Made by a program: the position numbers and the translations under genes. A model generated the notes under the pieces. The model was not told where the DNA came from, searched no databases, and saw only the letters and a list, made by a program, of their open reading frames with translations. 64,000 bases of DNA from Flavobacteriaceae bacterium. GTDB taxonomy: Bacteria; Bacteroidota; Bacteroidia; Flavobacteriales; Flavobacteriaceae. Positions 53,329 to 62,716 of the stretch are shown here, piece by piece (the first letter of the stretch is position 1; each line of letters begins with the position of its first letter). The DNA is taken from assembly GCA_023257625.1 (NCBI GenBank), contig JALRBW010000044.1:1-64000 (forward strand). Direction: 5' to 3'.

Positions 53329-55209
53329 ATGAGTACAGGAAAAATTAATGTTGCTGTAGAAAATATCTTCCCACTAATCAAGAAATTTCTCTACAGCGAT
53401 CATGAAATCTTTTTAAGAGAATTAATTTCTAATGCTACAGATGCAACAACCAAACTTAAACACTTGAGTAGTATTGGAGAATATAAAGGTGAACTTGATG
53501 ATTTAAAAATTGAAGTTAAAGTAGATAAAAAAGGGAAGAAAATTCACATTCTGGATAGAGGAATTGGAATGACTGCTGAGGAAGTTGAAAAATACATTAA
53601 TGAAGTTGCTTTTTCTGGTGCAGAAGAGTTTTTAGAACAATATAAAGATACAGCAAAAGACAGTGGTATAATTGGTCATTTTGGGTTGGGCTTTTATTCT
53701 GCTTTTATGGTTGCAGAAAAAGTAGAAATTATTACGAAATCACACAAAGAAAGTCATGCCGCGCATTGGGTTTGTGATGGGTCTCCTGAATACACACTTG
53801 AAGCTTCTGACAAAAAAGAGCGAGGGACAGAAATCATTCTCCATATTGCTAAAGACTCAAAAGAATTTTTAGAAGAATCCCGAATTCGTGAATTATTAGT
53901 TAAATACAATAAATTCATGCCAATACCGATTAAATTCGGAACGCGTGAAGAAACCTTACCACTCCCTGAAAATGCTCCAAAAGATGCTAAACGAGAGAGC
54001 AAAACAGTTGATCATATCATTAATAATCCAGAACCCGCTTGGACTAAAAAACCGTCAGAGTTAAAAGATGAAGATTATAAATCTTTTTACCGTGAACTCT
54101 ATCCGATGCAATTTGAGGAACCCCTCTTTAATATCCACCTCAATGTAGATTATCCTTTTAATTTGACAGGGATTTTATATTTCCCCAAACTGAATAATGA
54201 CTTAAATATTCAAAAAGACCGTATTCAGTTGTATCAAAATCAGGTATTTGTAACAGATAACGTAGAAGGTATTGTTCCAGAATTTTTAACCTTATTAAGA
54301 GGTGTAATTGATTCACCTGATATTCCCTTGAATGTATCTAGAAGTTACCTTCAAGCTGATGGAGCTGTAAAAAAAATCAGCAACTACATAACCCGAAAAG
54401 TTGCCGATAAACTTTTAAGTTTATTTAAAAATGACAGAAAAACATTTGAAGAAAAATGGAACGATATTAAGGTCGTGATTGAATACGGGATGTTAAGTGA
54501 GGATAAGTTTTATGAAAAAGCCGATGGTTTTGCCTTATATCCCACAACAGCAGGTGAGTATTTTACATTTGAAGAACTTAAAGAAAAGGTAAAAGAAATT
54601 CAAACTGATAAAGATAATAAACTGGTATTATTATACACATCAAATACAGAACAACAACACAGCTATATTAAACAAGCTGAAGATAAAGGCTATACTGTAT
54701 TGCTTTTAGATTCTCCTATCATTGCTCATTTATTACAAAAAATTGAAGGAAGTCACGAGTCCATTTCTTTTGCTCGCGTAGATGGTGATACCTTAGAAAA
54801 TTTAATTAAAAAAGACGAAACAGCAATTTCTAAGTTGTCAGATGAAGACAAAGAAAAACTCAAACCTATGATAGAAGAAGTCATCGGTGAAAACGGATAT
54901 ACCATCCAATTGGAAGCGCTAGACAGTTCTTCCCTGCCATTTGTTTTAACTCAACCCGAATTTATGCGTCGAATGAAAGAAATGCAAAAAACAGGAGGTG
55001 GAGGTTTTATGGGCTCAATGCCTGATATGTATAATTTAGTTGTCAATACCAATCATGAATTGATTGGTAATATTCTAAATACAAAATCAAATAAAAAGCG
55101 AAACCACTTGATTGAACAAGCTTTGGATTTGGCCAAACTTTCTCAAAATCAATTAAAGGGTGAAGCCTTAACAAGGTTTATTCAACGAAGTGTTGACTTA
55201 ATAAAATAA
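53329..55209 (+). CDS. htpG: molecular chaperone HtpG (Hsp90)
   Basis: A bacterial Hsp90, ATP-dependent and cytoplasmic. The 626-residue product has the full three-domain layout: the GHKL ATPase domain (ELISNATDATTKLK near residue 30; LDRGIGMTAEEV near 85; IGHFGLGFYSAFMVAE near 120), the middle domain with the catalytic Arg region (RGVIDSPDIPLNVSRSYLQ near 325-345) and a C-terminal dimerisation domain. The length is typical for Bacteroidota. It has its own control region, with a heat-shock-like element, and ends at a strong terminator. Confidence 0.97.
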   Translation: MSTGKINVAVENIFPLIKKFLYSDHEIFLRELISNATDATTKLKHLSSIGEYKGELDDLKIEVKVDKKGKKIHILDRGIGMTAEEVEKYINEVAFSGAEEFLEQYKDTAKDSGIIGHFGLGFYSAFMVAEKVEIITKSHKESHAAHWVCDGSPEYTLEASDKKERGTEIILHIAKDSKEFLEESRIRELLVKYNKFMPIPIKFGTREETLPLPENAPKDAKRESKTVDHIINNPEPAWTKKPSELKDEDYKSFYRELYPMQFEEPLFNIHLNVDYPFNLTGILYFPKLNNDLNIQKDRIQLYQNQVFVTDNVEGIVPEFLTLLRGVIDSPDIPLNVSRSYLQADGAVKKISNYITRKVADKLLSLFKNDRKTFEEKWNDIKVVIEYGMLSEDKFYEKADGFALYPTTAGEYFTFEELKEKVKEIQTDKDNKLVLLYTSNTEQQHSYIKQAEDKGYTVLLLDSPIIAHLLQKIEGSHESISFARVDGDTLENLIKKDETAISKLSDEDKEKLKPMIEEVIGENGYTIQLEALDSSSLPFVLTQPEFMRRMKEMQKTGGGGFMGSMPDMYNLVVNTNHELIGNILNTKSNKKRNHLIEQALDLAKLSQNQLKGEALTRFIQRSVDLIK

Positions 55210-55214
55210 ACGCT

Positions 55215-55235
55215 ACCGCCTTCGGGCGGTTTTTT
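55215..55235 (+). terminator. htpG terminator
   Basis: ACCGCC-TTCG-GGCGGT followed by TTTTT: a six-pair GC stem with a stable tetraloop, five bases after the htpG stop. Confidence 0.9.
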
Positions 55236-55285
55236 ATGAAAATTAGCAACAAGTACCTCGCAAAAAAATAGTGTATTTTTAAATC

Positions 55286-55891
55286 ATGAACAAAATTGAA
55301 ATCCCTGAAGATGGAACACCAGTTCATTTACCTAATGCAAAATTTCGGTATTTCAAACACTTTTTTTCTGTTCTAGAAGCCCAAAAGTTATTTACCAAAT
55401 TAATGGATCAAACCCATTGGAAACAAGATCCAATTACTGTTTTTGGAAAAACCTATCCACAGCCTCGTTTAACAGCATTATATGCTCAAACACTTACCTC
55501 CTATAGTTATTCGGGTATTACAATGCATCCTCAGCCCATAACCCCTTTACTTTTATCTATCCAAAACAAAATAAATACGGTTTCTATTGAACCGTATACA
55601 ACTGTTCTTCTCAATTTATATCGCAACGGCAAAGACAGTAATGGTTGGCATGCAGACAATGAAAGAGAATTAGGTTTAAATCCCCAAATTGCCTCCCTTA
55701 GTTTTGGTGCAGAACGTTATTTTCATTGTAAACACAAAACCCAAAAAGACTTACGTTTTAAATTTATTTTACATTCAGGGAGCTTATTGCTAATGGAAGG
55801 AGAAATGCAACATTATTGGCTTCATCAATTACCTAAATCAGCTAAAATAAATACACCAAGAATTAATTTAACCTATAGAAAACTCATTTAA
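55286..55891 (+). CDS. alkB: AlkB-family alpha-ketoglutarate-dependent dioxygenase
   Basis: A 201-residue Fe(II)/2-oxoglutarate oxygenase that should repair alkylated bases in DNA or RNA. Iron ligands are the H-x-D pair in GWHADNERELG near residue 130 and the distal His in HYWLHQLPKS near 177; the 2-oxoglutarate-binding R-x5-R is RINLTYR at the C-terminus. LNLYRNGKDSNGWH and IASLSFGAERYF match the ALKBH2/3-like group rather than E. coli AlkB. It follows the htpG terminator and has its last eight bases overlapping the convergent nuclease gene. Confidence 0.9.
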   Translation: MNKIEIPEDGTPVHLPNAKFRYFKHFFSVLEAQKLFTKLMDQTHWKQDPITVFGKTYPQPRLTALYAQTLTSYSYSGITMHPQPITPLLLSIQNKINTVSIEPYTTVLLNLYRNGKDSNGWHADNERELGLNPQIASLSFGAERYFHCKHKTQKDLRFKFILHSGSLLLMEGEMQHYWLHQLPKSAKINTPRINLTYRKLI

Positions 55892-56663
55892 AAAGTTCAT
55901 CTAAAAGAGCAGCAAGTCGAATTCCTCCTTTTAAAAGTTGCATCCGCACTATATCGATGTACTGATAACGGTATTCATATCCAAGATTAGTGTCTTCTGG
56001 TAAGAATTTGTAAAGAGATTCTGCCATGGAATAAGACTCTGATACCCATTCTAGTAGTGAAGTATTCTTAATACGTTTCAATTCTAATAAAGTAAGGGAA
56101 GGTACGTTTTCTGCTATTTCAGTATAACTCATACCATGACTGTCTAAAATATCACTATCCCACACACGATGTAGATTTGAATTCCGCCCAAACCATTTTA
56201 ATTTAATTTCATTACCTCCTCGATCTTCAGGTCTTGCCAAATGCATCGGCTGATGTAAATCGCCCACGAAATGAATTAAAAGCTTTAAATAAAAGACCTT
56301 ATTTTCTTCAGATTCCGTAGGTGATTTAATGACTGATGAGCATATATTTATTGCTTGTACAATATCTCCTTTTGGGTTTTTTGAACTCTCAATGTAATTT
56401 GAATTAGTAGGAATATTCGCAAAATGCCATGTATAAAATTCAGTATAACGCTTATCGGATTTAATGTCGTCAGCAAAATTTGACACGTAGGCCAATGTAG
56501 CGCCCTCTAGTAATTTGGATATCTTTTTAGCCGTTCGTTTGGAAATGTGTTTTGAAGCAATTTCACCAACAACACGATGCCCAGTTTCCCCCCATGAATT
56601 GAATAGACTATTTGTATTCCCAAAAAAAAGAAACGGGACAAGAAAAAAAAACAATCGGATCAT
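55884..56663 (-). CDS. S1/P1 nuclease family protein, exported
   Basis: A 259-residue zinc-dependent phosphodiesterase or nuclease. A signal peptide runs to about residue 22, followed by NSWGETGHRVVGEIA, where the Trp near the mature N-terminus and the His are zinc ligands. Further ligand clusters are ADDIKSDKRYTEFYTWHFANIP (split Asp and His), HFVGDLHQPMHLA and GGNEIKLKWF...NLHRVWDSDIL. All motifs are intact. It probably digests nucleic acids or removes 3'-phosphates in the periplasm or outside. Divergent from the DUF5916 gene. Confidence 0.93.
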   Translation of the reverse strand: MIRLFFFLVPFLFFGNTNSLFNSWGETGHRVVGEIASKHISKRTAKKISKLLEGATLAYVSNFADDIKSDKRYTEFYTWHFANIPTNSNYIESSKNPKGDIVQAINICSSVIKSPTESEENKVFYLKLLIHFVGDLHQPMHLARPEDRGGNEIKLKWFGRNSNLHRVWDSDILDSHGMSYTEIAENVPSLTLLELKRIKNTSLLEWVSESYSMAESLYKFLPEDTNLGYEYRYQYIDIVRMQLLKGGIRLAALLDELFK

Positions 56664-56703
56664 AGATTTTTTTTTGCTAAAATAAACCTTATTAAAAAGA
56701 AAC

Positions 56704-56716
56704 TGTCATATTGAGA
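56704..56716. promoter_or_regulatory. degenerate TGTCA-N3-TGAGA element between the nuclease and DUF5916 genes
   Basis: TGTCA-TAT-TGAGA matches the hsp20/htpG element in one half and in four of five bases in the other. It lies just before the -7 element at 56722. This may be chance. Confidence 0.25.
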
Positions 56717-56721
56717 TTAAC

Positions 56722-56729
56722 TATTTTTG
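56722..56729 (+). promoter_or_regulatory. -7 promoter element of the DUF5916 gene
   Basis: TATTTTTG matches TAnnTTTG and lies 17 bases before the TTG start at 56747, the same distance as at uvrB and lysA, supporting that start. Confidence 0.55.
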
Positions 56730-56746
56730 CCACTTAAAAATTTATA

Positions 56747-58966
56747 TTGAAAAGTTCTCGTTTCAATTTTAGGATATATTTACTCCTATTAGTATTTCTC
56801 CCTAATTTTCTTAAAGCCCAAAATAAGGAATTAGTTGTTAGTGTTCCCTCTATAGATGAAATTTTAAAAATAGATGGAGTTGGAGATGAGATAGCTTGGA
56901 ACAAAGCAAGATGGACGTCCGATTTTTGGATGTGGCGACCTACAGATACCTTAAAAGCAAATAAGCAAACTCGTTTCAAGATTCTTCGTGATGATTTCAA
57001 TCTTTATTTTTTAGTTGAAGCACTTGTCGATGGTACTAATTTTACAACTCCAAGTTTGAAACGTGATTTTGATTCTTTTGGAGCTGATTATTTAACACTT
57101 CTTTTTGACACTTTTAGTGATGCTACTAACGCCTTTTCTTTTTCAACAAATCCTTTAGGTGTAAAGGCTGATGCTCTAATTTCAGGAGGAAATCAAAACT
57201 TTAGAACGGATAGAAATATTGCTTGGGATACTAAATGGAATGTAGAAACTCAGGTAGATAAAGAAAAATATACTGCCGAATTTAAAATTCCATTAAGTGC
57301 ATTTTTTTATGATCATAACACTAACTATTGGCGCTTCAATATCATAAGAAGAAACACCCAAGGTAATGAGCACAGTGTTTGGATAAGAACTCCCCAAAAT
57401 CAAACTATTGGGAATTTAGCTTTTATGGGAAAAATAGTTTTTGAGACTCCTTTAAATAAAGCAAAAAATCCAATTGCTTTAATACCTTTTATTACTAGTG
57501 CAGCTTTTAAAGACTACACAGTTGATGAATCGTCAATTTCTACAGCTGTTGGTGGAGATGCTAAAATTCCAATTGGTAACGCCTTAAATTTAGATTTAAC
57601 CTTAAACCCTGATTTCTCACAAGTTGAGGTGGATGATCAAGTGGTTAACCTGACCCGTTTTGCAATATCGCTTCCAGAGAAAAGACAGTTTTTTACACAA
57701 AATGATGATCTTTTTAAAGATTTTGGTGCAGACCGTGAAGTAATTCCTTTTTTCTCAAGAAGAATTGGAGTGGCTGAAGATTTAAATGGGAACACAATTG
57801 AAAATAGAATCATCGCTGGGGCTCGATTGAGTGGTAAGTTAAATTCAAATTTAAGGTTAGGATTTTTAAATGTGTTAACCGATGCTGATGAAAAAAATGA
57901 AATCGCATCAAATATAAATACCGTATTTACCCTTCGCCAAAAAGTTTTTAATCGATCCAATATTAGTTTCTTTTTTATTGATCGGCGTACAACAGAAGAG
58001 TTTGATTTCATTAGTGAAAATGAAAAAAAGAATAGTGTTACGGGTATTGAATATAATTTAGCCTCTGCAGATAGTAAATGGATAGGAAGGGCATTTTTAC
58101 ATAAATCTTTTACTGAAGGATTGAATGGTGATGATTTAATTTCGGGACTTCGCCTAGGAAGAAATACATTAAATCATAGATTAGAAATGGAAGTCATTCA
58201 TGGAGGAGAAGATTTTCGTTCTGATCTAGGCTTTTTTAGACGAACCGGTTTTCTTAAACTTTCACCAGAATACACGTACCGAATATATCCAAAAAACCCA
58301 AATGTAAATAGCATTGAATTTACACAACGTAATTTCTTTGTGTTTAACCCAACTATAGACTATAAATTAACAGATAGATGGTTAATGACATCCATCCAAA
58401 AACGCTACTTAAACAATACTAACCTACAATTTCAATTTACCCTCCGATACGAATACCTAACAGATGGATTTGATCCAACTCGAAGTGATGATGGTCTTAA
58501 ATTACCCTCTAATTTTGGATATCAATTTTCTGATTTTGAAATATCTTATAGATCTGATCGAAGAAAACGTTTTAATTATAATACTCAGATTTCCTTTGGG
58601 AGTTTTTACAATGGAACAAAGTTCACAATAGAAAATGAATTTAATTGGAGAAAACAACCCATATTTAACGCTAGTATGCTTGTCAACTATAATGGCATTC
58701 GCTTGCCTAAGCCCTATAGCTCAAGAGATATTTGGTTGATAAGTCCTAAATTTGATTTTACATTTTCTAAAACTTTATTTTGGACTACGTTTATCCAATA
58801 CAATACTCAGGGAGATAATTTTGGCGTAAATTCTCGCTTTCAATGGCGCTTTGCTCCCTTATCTGATCTTTTTCTTGTATACACAGATAATTATATTAGT
58901 TCTGATAATTTTTCACCAAGATATCGTAGTTTTAACCTCAAATTTACTTACTGGTTAAACCTATAA
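56747..58966 (+). CDS. DUF5916 domain-containing outer-membrane protein
   Basis: A 739-residue protein with a signal peptide ending near LKAQ. Residues ~30-220 form a carbohydrate-binding family 9-like domain (IDEILKIDGVGDEIAWNKARW, FNLYFLVEA, TKWNVETQVDKEKYTAEFKIPLSAF in pieces). The rest is DUF5916, probably a beta-barrel, with RQFFTQNDDLF and FFSRRIG near the junction and alternating aromatic strands to a C-terminal FKFTYWLNL-like end. No in-frame ATG fits the N-terminus, so the TTG at 56747 is taken as the start; an ATG further in would remove the signal. Function is unknown. The DUF4369 lipoprotein gene follows after two bases. Confidence 0.9.
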   Translation: MKSSRFNFRIYLLLLVFLPNFLKAQNKELVVSVPSIDEILKIDGVGDEIAWNKARWTSDFWMWRPTDTLKANKQTRFKILRDDFNLYFLVEALVDGTNFTTPSLKRDFDSFGADYLTLLFDTFSDATNAFSFSTNPLGVKADALISGGNQNFRTDRNIAWDTKWNVETQVDKEKYTAEFKIPLSAFFYDHNTNYWRFNIIRRNTQGNEHSVWIRTPQNQTIGNLAFMGKIVFETPLNKAKNPIALIPFITSAAFKDYTVDESSISTAVGGDAKIPIGNALNLDLTLNPDFSQVEVDDQVVNLTRFAISLPEKRQFFTQNDDLFKDFGADREVIPFFSRRIGVAEDLNGNTIENRIIAGARLSGKLNSNLRLGFLNVLTDADEKNEIASNINTVFTLRQKVFNRSNISFFFIDRRTTEEFDFISENEKKNSVTGIEYNLASADSKWIGRAFLHKSFTEGLNGDDLISGLRLGRNTLNHRLEMEVIHGGEDFRSDLGFFRRTGFLKLSPEYTYRIYPKNPNVNSIEFTQRNFFVFNPTIDYKLTDRWLMTSIQKRYLNNTNLQFQFTLRYEYLTDGFDPTRSDDGLKLPSNFGYQFSDFEISYRSDRRKRFNYNTQISFGSFYNGTKFTIENEFNWRKQPIFNASMLVNYNGIRLPKPYSSRDIWLISPKFDFTFSKTLFWTTFIQYNTQGDNFGVNSRFQWRFAPLSDLFLVYTDNYISSDNFSPRYRSFNLKFTYWLNL

Positions 58967-58968
58967 AA

Positions 58969-59712
58969 ATGAATCACATATATTCTTCAGTCCTAGCCCT
59001 TATTATAGGGATCTTTATATTGAATATTGGTTGTCAAAGTGAAAATAAAGTCTCTTCTACCTCTCAAATGATTGTGAAAGGAAAAATTGATGGTTTAAGA
59101 AAAGGAACCCTTTACCTTCAGAAAATAGACGACAGCCTTTTGGTTACAATAGACTCGACAATTATAAATGGAAAGCCAGAATTTCAAATGATAACACCAA
59201 TTGAAACAGCAGAGGTATTTTATTTGTATTTAGATAAAGAGGATGGAGATAGTTTAAATGACCGAATACTCTTTTTTGGCGAAAAAGGAACTATAGAAAT
59301 TAACACCTTTTTAAAAACATTTGAAAGTAGTGCTAAAATTAAAGGATCAAAAAATCAAGAATTACTTCAAGAATACATAGCTACCAGTCGAAAGTTTAAC
59401 GACCAAAATTTAGAATTGTTAAAACTATTTTATGAAGCACAAGGATTTGGAAACAAAGAAAAAGCCGATTCATTAGAACAGAAAATAGACAATTTGCTAA
59501 AACGACGTTATTTATATACCATCAACTTTGCTGCTAACCATCCTGATCAAAACATTGCCCCTTATTTGGCACTAACACAAGTATTTGATGCCAATCTTAC
59601 CTTATTAGATTCGATTGCTGTAAAATTAACTCAAAACGTGCGTGAGTCAAAATACGGAAAAGAGTTTTTGCGTTTTATTGAAGAACGAAGAGCAGTAGAA
59701 GTTGAAAATTAA
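58969..59712 (+). CDS. DUF4369 domain-containing lipoprotein
   Basis: A 247-residue lipoprotein; the signal ends in a clear lipobox (ILNIGC). The N-terminal ~110 residues are the DUF4369 beta domain (VKGKIDGLRKGTLYLQKID and the LLVTIDSTIINGK strand), which in other Bacteroidota proteins precedes a thioredoxin-like domain. Here the C-terminal half is a short helical region without a CxxC motif, so the thioredoxin part is absent. It lies two bases after the DUF5916 gene and shares its stop TTAA with the convergent small gene. Confidence 0.85.
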   Translation: MNHIYSSVLALIIGIFILNIGCQSENKVSSTSQMIVKGKIDGLRKGTLYLQKIDDSLLVTIDSTIINGKPEFQMITPIETAEVFYLYLDKEDGDSLNDRILFFGEKGTIEINTFLKTFESSAKIKGSKNQELLQEYIATSRKFNDQNLELLKLFYEAQGFGNKEKADSLEQKIDNLLKRRYLYTINFAANHPDQNIAPYLALTQVFDANLTLLDSIAVKLTQNVRESKYGKEFLRFIEERRAVEVEN

Positions 59713-59978
59713 AGTTTAGCTGATTTTATTAAAAGATCAGTAATTGCTTTTTTCTTTTCTACTTGAATTGCTTTGAATTCTTTTTTTGTATCCTCCCCAG
59801 TATTAACGGCATTTATCTTAGCAATAAGACGATCAAATGTTTGAATTGCCTCATCAATAAGTTGTTCACTCTTCTTTAAATCTGCATCTGGATTAGATAG
59901 TTCCCACAAATAAATCTCTTCGATTATAAAACCGATATCATTATTAATGTCTTTTTTTAATTGTCGGATACTAGCCAT
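59709..59978 (-). CDS. small conserved helical protein of unknown function
   Basis: An 89-residue, charged protein predicted to be almost all helix: ASIRQLKKDINNDIGFIIEEIYLW, a middle helix DAIQTFDRLIAKINAV-like segment, and a C-terminal KKEFKAIQVEKKKAITDLLI. I recognise it as a protein found widely in flavobacteria but without an assigned function. There is no signal or membrane segment. It is monocistronic, upstream of an AT-rich spacer that follows the queD-like gene, with no recognised promoter. Confidence 0.75.
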   Translation of the reverse strand: MASIRQLKKDINNDIGFIIEEIYLWELSNPDADLKKSEQLIDEAIQTFDRLIAKINAVNTGEDTKKEFKAIQVEKKKAITDLLIKSAKL

Positions 59979-60059
59979 TGCAATTTTTTTATTTAAATAT
60001 AATAGAAATTTAATATAAAATAAAAATTAATTATTAGGTAGGTTTTTTTTAGGAAAGGT

Positions 60060-60467
60060 TTAACCTGAGAAAGTAACGAAATTACGTGGGGTCTCATATA
60101 GCGTTACAGAAAGATCTTGTTTCGTATTTAGATGTGGGCGTAATTTGGAATAAATTACAATAGCAATATTTTCTGCAGTGGGAATGAGATCAAAAAAATC
60201 TGCCACTTCTTCATTTAAATTTTTATGATCAAACACCTCTTCTACTTCTTTTTGAATAAGGTCTTTAAGAATTTTCATATCAATCACATACCCGGTTTCT
60301 GGATCAACTGTTCCTGTTACATGAACTATTAATTCATAGTTATGTCCGTGATAATGTGGATTTGCACATTTTCCAAATATAGATTCATTTCGTTCTTGAT
60401 TCCAATCTTTTCGATAAAGGCGATGTGCTGCATTAAAATGAGCTTTTCTACTAACCGTAACTTTCAC
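60060..60467 (-). CDS. queD: 6-carboxytetrahydropterin synthase (QueD/PTPS family)
   Basis: A 135-residue enzyme that turns dihydroneopterin triphosphate into 6-carboxytetrahydropterin on the way to queuosine. Zinc ligands are the His in HFNAAHRLYRK and the pair in HYHGHNYEL, and the catalytic Cys is in GKCANPH. The ENIAIVIYSKLRPHL and LYETPRNFVTF segments are also family-typical. Other queuosine genes are not in the window, and a pterin role cannot be excluded. It overlaps the idi stop by four bases. Confidence 0.93.
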   Translation of the reverse strand: MKVTVSRKAHFNAAHRLYRKDWNQERNESIFGKCANPHYHGHNYELIVHVTGTVDPETGYVIDMKILKDLIQKEVEEVFDHKNLNEEVADFFDLIPTAENIAIVIYSKLRPHLNTKQDLSVTLYETPRNFVTFSG

Positions 60468-60988
60468 TGAATTGATTTTATATGAGTGTAAAATCGATTA
60501 AAAATGATGCGAAACCAAACCGTGTAGACATTTGGACGCTGTTCACAATCTTGTTGAATTGCATCAATATGCATCCATTTCCAATTTGATACTTCTTCTG
60601 GATTAATACTAGGATCTTCATTTGAATATCCTAATAAAACATGATCTAACTCATGTTCAGTTAATCCATTGTCAAAAGGGGCCTTATAAATAAAAGAGAA
60701 CAATTCTGAAAGTTCAGATTTGATACCCATTTCTTCAAAAAGACGTCTATTACCTGCTTCAATATTAGTTTCCCCTTCACGCTGATGACTACAACATGTG
60801 TTCGTCCATAACCCAGGAGAATGGTACTTATTGAAGGCACGTTGTTGGAGTAATAATTCATTTTTCGAGTTTAGAATAAAAACAGAAAAGGCTCGATGTA
60901 AAACTGCTTTTTCATGAGCTTCCATTTTTGGCATAATACCCAAAGGGGTGTCATTGGTATCAACTAATATGACCTTTTCCTCTTTCAT
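60464..60988 (-). CDS. idi: isopentenyl-diphosphate delta-isomerase (type I)
   Basis: Interconverts IPP and DMAPP in isoprenoid synthesis. The 174-residue Nudix-fold product has the active-site Cys in WTNTCCSHQREGE near residue 65, the Nudix-like helix AGNRRLFEEMG, and the catalytic Glu in TEHELDHVLLG near 110. The frame is open to 60997 on a TTG; the ATG at 60988 is used. A TAATTTTG (60995-61002, minus strand) lies only six bases before it, too close to be confident. It is cotranscribed with queD and divergent from prfC. Confidence 0.95.
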   Translation of the reverse strand: MKEEKVILVDTNDTPLGIMPKMEAHEKAVLHRAFSVFILNSKNELLLQQRAFNKYHSPGLWTNTCCSHQREGETNIEAGNRRLFEEMGIKSELSELFSFIYKAPFDNGLTEHELDHVLLGYSNEDPSINPEEVSNWKWMHIDAIQQDCEQRPNVYTVWFRIIFNRFYTHIKSIQ

Positions 60989-61059
60989 GCGATTCAAAAT
61001 TAACGTAAATAATTACAAAAACCTATTCTCAAACGTTTCTCATCAGTAATGAATTATAG

Positions 61060-61067
61060 TACTTTTG
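61060..61067 (+). promoter_or_regulatory. -7 promoter element of prfC
   Basis: TACTTTTG, an exact TAnnTTTG match, 16 bases before the prfC ATG. No clear -33 box. Confidence 0.6.
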
Positions 61068-61083
61068 CGAAAAATAAAATTCA

Positions 61084-62667
61084 ATGGGGTTTATTGAAGA
61101 AATTAAACGACGACGCACCTTTGGAATTATATCTCATCCAGATGCGGGAAAAACTACACTTACCGAAAAACTTTTACTTTTTGGAGGAGCCATTCAAGAG
61201 GCAGGTGCTGTAAAGTCAAATAAAATAAAAAAAACGGCCACAAGTGATTTTATGGAAATTGAACGGCAACGTGGAATTTCTGTGGCGACTTCAGTACTGG
61301 CTTTTTTGTATAAAGACAAAAAGATCAATATTCTAGACACCCCTGGTCACAAGGATTTTTCCGAAGACACCTACAGAACATTAACTGCTGTAGACAGCGT
61401 CATTGTTGTAATTGATGTTGCTAAAGGTGTTGAGGAGCAAACCGAAAAATTAGTAGAAGTTTGCCGAATGCGTAATATTCCAATCATTGTTTTTATCAAT
61501 AAATTAGATCGTGAAGGAAAAGATGCTTTTGATTTATTAGATGAAGTAGAACAAAAATTACACCTTTCAGTTACACCGATGTCATTCCCCATCGGAATGG
61601 GATATGATTTTAAGGGTATTTATAATCTCTGGAAACAAAATATTCAACTTTTTACCGGAGAAAACAAGCAAACCATTGGAAATAAAAAAGAGTTCAATTC
61701 ACTAGACTCCCCTGAATTAGAAAAGGCCATAGGAGCTAAAAGCATTACCAAACTAAGAGAAGAACTTGAACTAGTTAAAGGAGTCTACCCTGTGTTTGAT
61801 CGTAATTCTTATCTAGCAGGAAATCAACAACCTGTATTTTTTGGTTCAGCACTAAATAATTTTGGAGTGCAAGAACTTTTAGATTGTTTTGTAGAAATTG
61901 CCCCTTCACCACTCCCTAAAGCCTCTGAAGAACGTTTAGTCAATCCTTCAGAAAAACCGTTTAGTGGCTTTGTATTTAAGATACACGCAAATATGGATCC
62001 CAATCATCGAGACCGTTTAGCCTTTGTAAAAGTTGTATCAGGTACATTTGAACGCAATACGCCTTATCTCCATGTACGACACAATAAAAAACTTAAATTT
62101 TCATCACCTAACGCCTTTTTTGCAGAACGCAAAGAAATTGTTGATGTTTCCTACCCTGGAGATATAGTTGGACTTCATGATACTGGAAATTTTAAAATAG
62201 GTGATACCCTTACTTCAGGCGAATTTCTTCATTATAAAGGTATTCCTAGTTTTTCTCCAGAACATTTCAGGTATATTAATAATGACGATCCAATGAAATC
62301 AAAACAATTATTCAAAGGAATTGATCAATTAATGGATGAAGGAGTTGCCCAATTATTTACATTACACCTTAATGGTAGAAAAATTATTGGAACCGTAGGT
62401 GCTCTTCAATTTGAAGTTATTCAATACCGATTACTACATGAATACAGTGCAAAATGCAGTTACGAAAATGTAAATATATATAAAGCGTGTTGGGTTGAGG
62501 CTAATCCTAATTCTTCAGATTTTAAGGAGTTTAAAAGAATAAAACAAAAGTTTTTGGCTGAAGACAAGAGTGGGCAATTAGTTTTTTTAGCCGATTCCGC
62601 ATTTTCACTTCAAATGACAAAGGATACCTATAAAGAAGTTAAGTTTCATTCTACATCAGAGTTTTAA
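61084..62667 (+). CDS. prfC: peptide chain release factor 3
   Basis: RF3 is a translational GTPase that removes RF1/RF2 after termination. The 527-residue product has G1 SHPDAGKTTLTEKLL near residue 17, the RF3-typical G2 ERQRGISVATSV near 63, G3 DTPGHKDFSED near 85 and G4 FINKLDREGKD near 138, followed by domain 2 (VNPSEKPFSGFVFKIHAN) and the C-terminal domain with GALQFEVIQYRLLHEY. The length and the RF3-specific insertions exclude EF-G. It is monocistronic with a terminator. Confidence 0.97.
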   Translation: MGFIEEIKRRRTFGIISHPDAGKTTLTEKLLLFGGAIQEAGAVKSNKIKKTATSDFMEIERQRGISVATSVLAFLYKDKKINILDTPGHKDFSEDTYRTLTAVDSVIVVIDVAKGVEEQTEKLVEVCRMRNIPIIVFINKLDREGKDAFDLLDEVEQKLHLSVTPMSFPIGMGYDFKGIYNLWKQNIQLFTGENKQTIGNKKEFNSLDSPELEKAIGAKSITKLREELELVKGVYPVFDRNSYLAGNQQPVFFGSALNNFGVQELLDCFVEIAPSPLPKASEERLVNPSEKPFSGFVFKIHANMDPNHRDRLAFVKVVSGTFERNTPYLHVRHNKKLKFSSPNAFFAERKEIVDVSYPGDIVGLHDTGNFKIGDTLTSGEFLHYKGIPSFSPEHFRYINNDDPMKSKQLFKGIDQLMDEGVAQLFTLHLNGRKIIGTVGALQFEVIQYRLLHEYSAKCSYENVNIYKACWVEANPNSSDFKEFKRIKQKFLAEDKSGQLVFLADSAFSLQMTKDTYKEVKFHSTSEF

Positions 62668-62682
62668 TAAAAGTAGACAAAT

Positions 62683-62714
62683 AAAAAAACCGCAATATTA
62701 ATTGCGGTTTTTTT
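62683..62714. terminator. bidirectional terminator between prfC and the DUF3467 gene
   Basis: A stem of about 14 pairs (62683-62696 with 62701-62714) around the core ACCGCAAT/ATTGCGGT, four-base loop, with A and T runs on the two sides. It serves both prfC and the rpoC-DUF3467 transcript. Confidence 0.85.
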
Positions 62715-62716
62715 AT

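Noticed and set aside
60995-61002. TAATTTTG (minus) before idi
   Set aside because: Only six bases before the ATG; too close for a normal leader and no -33 box at the right distance.
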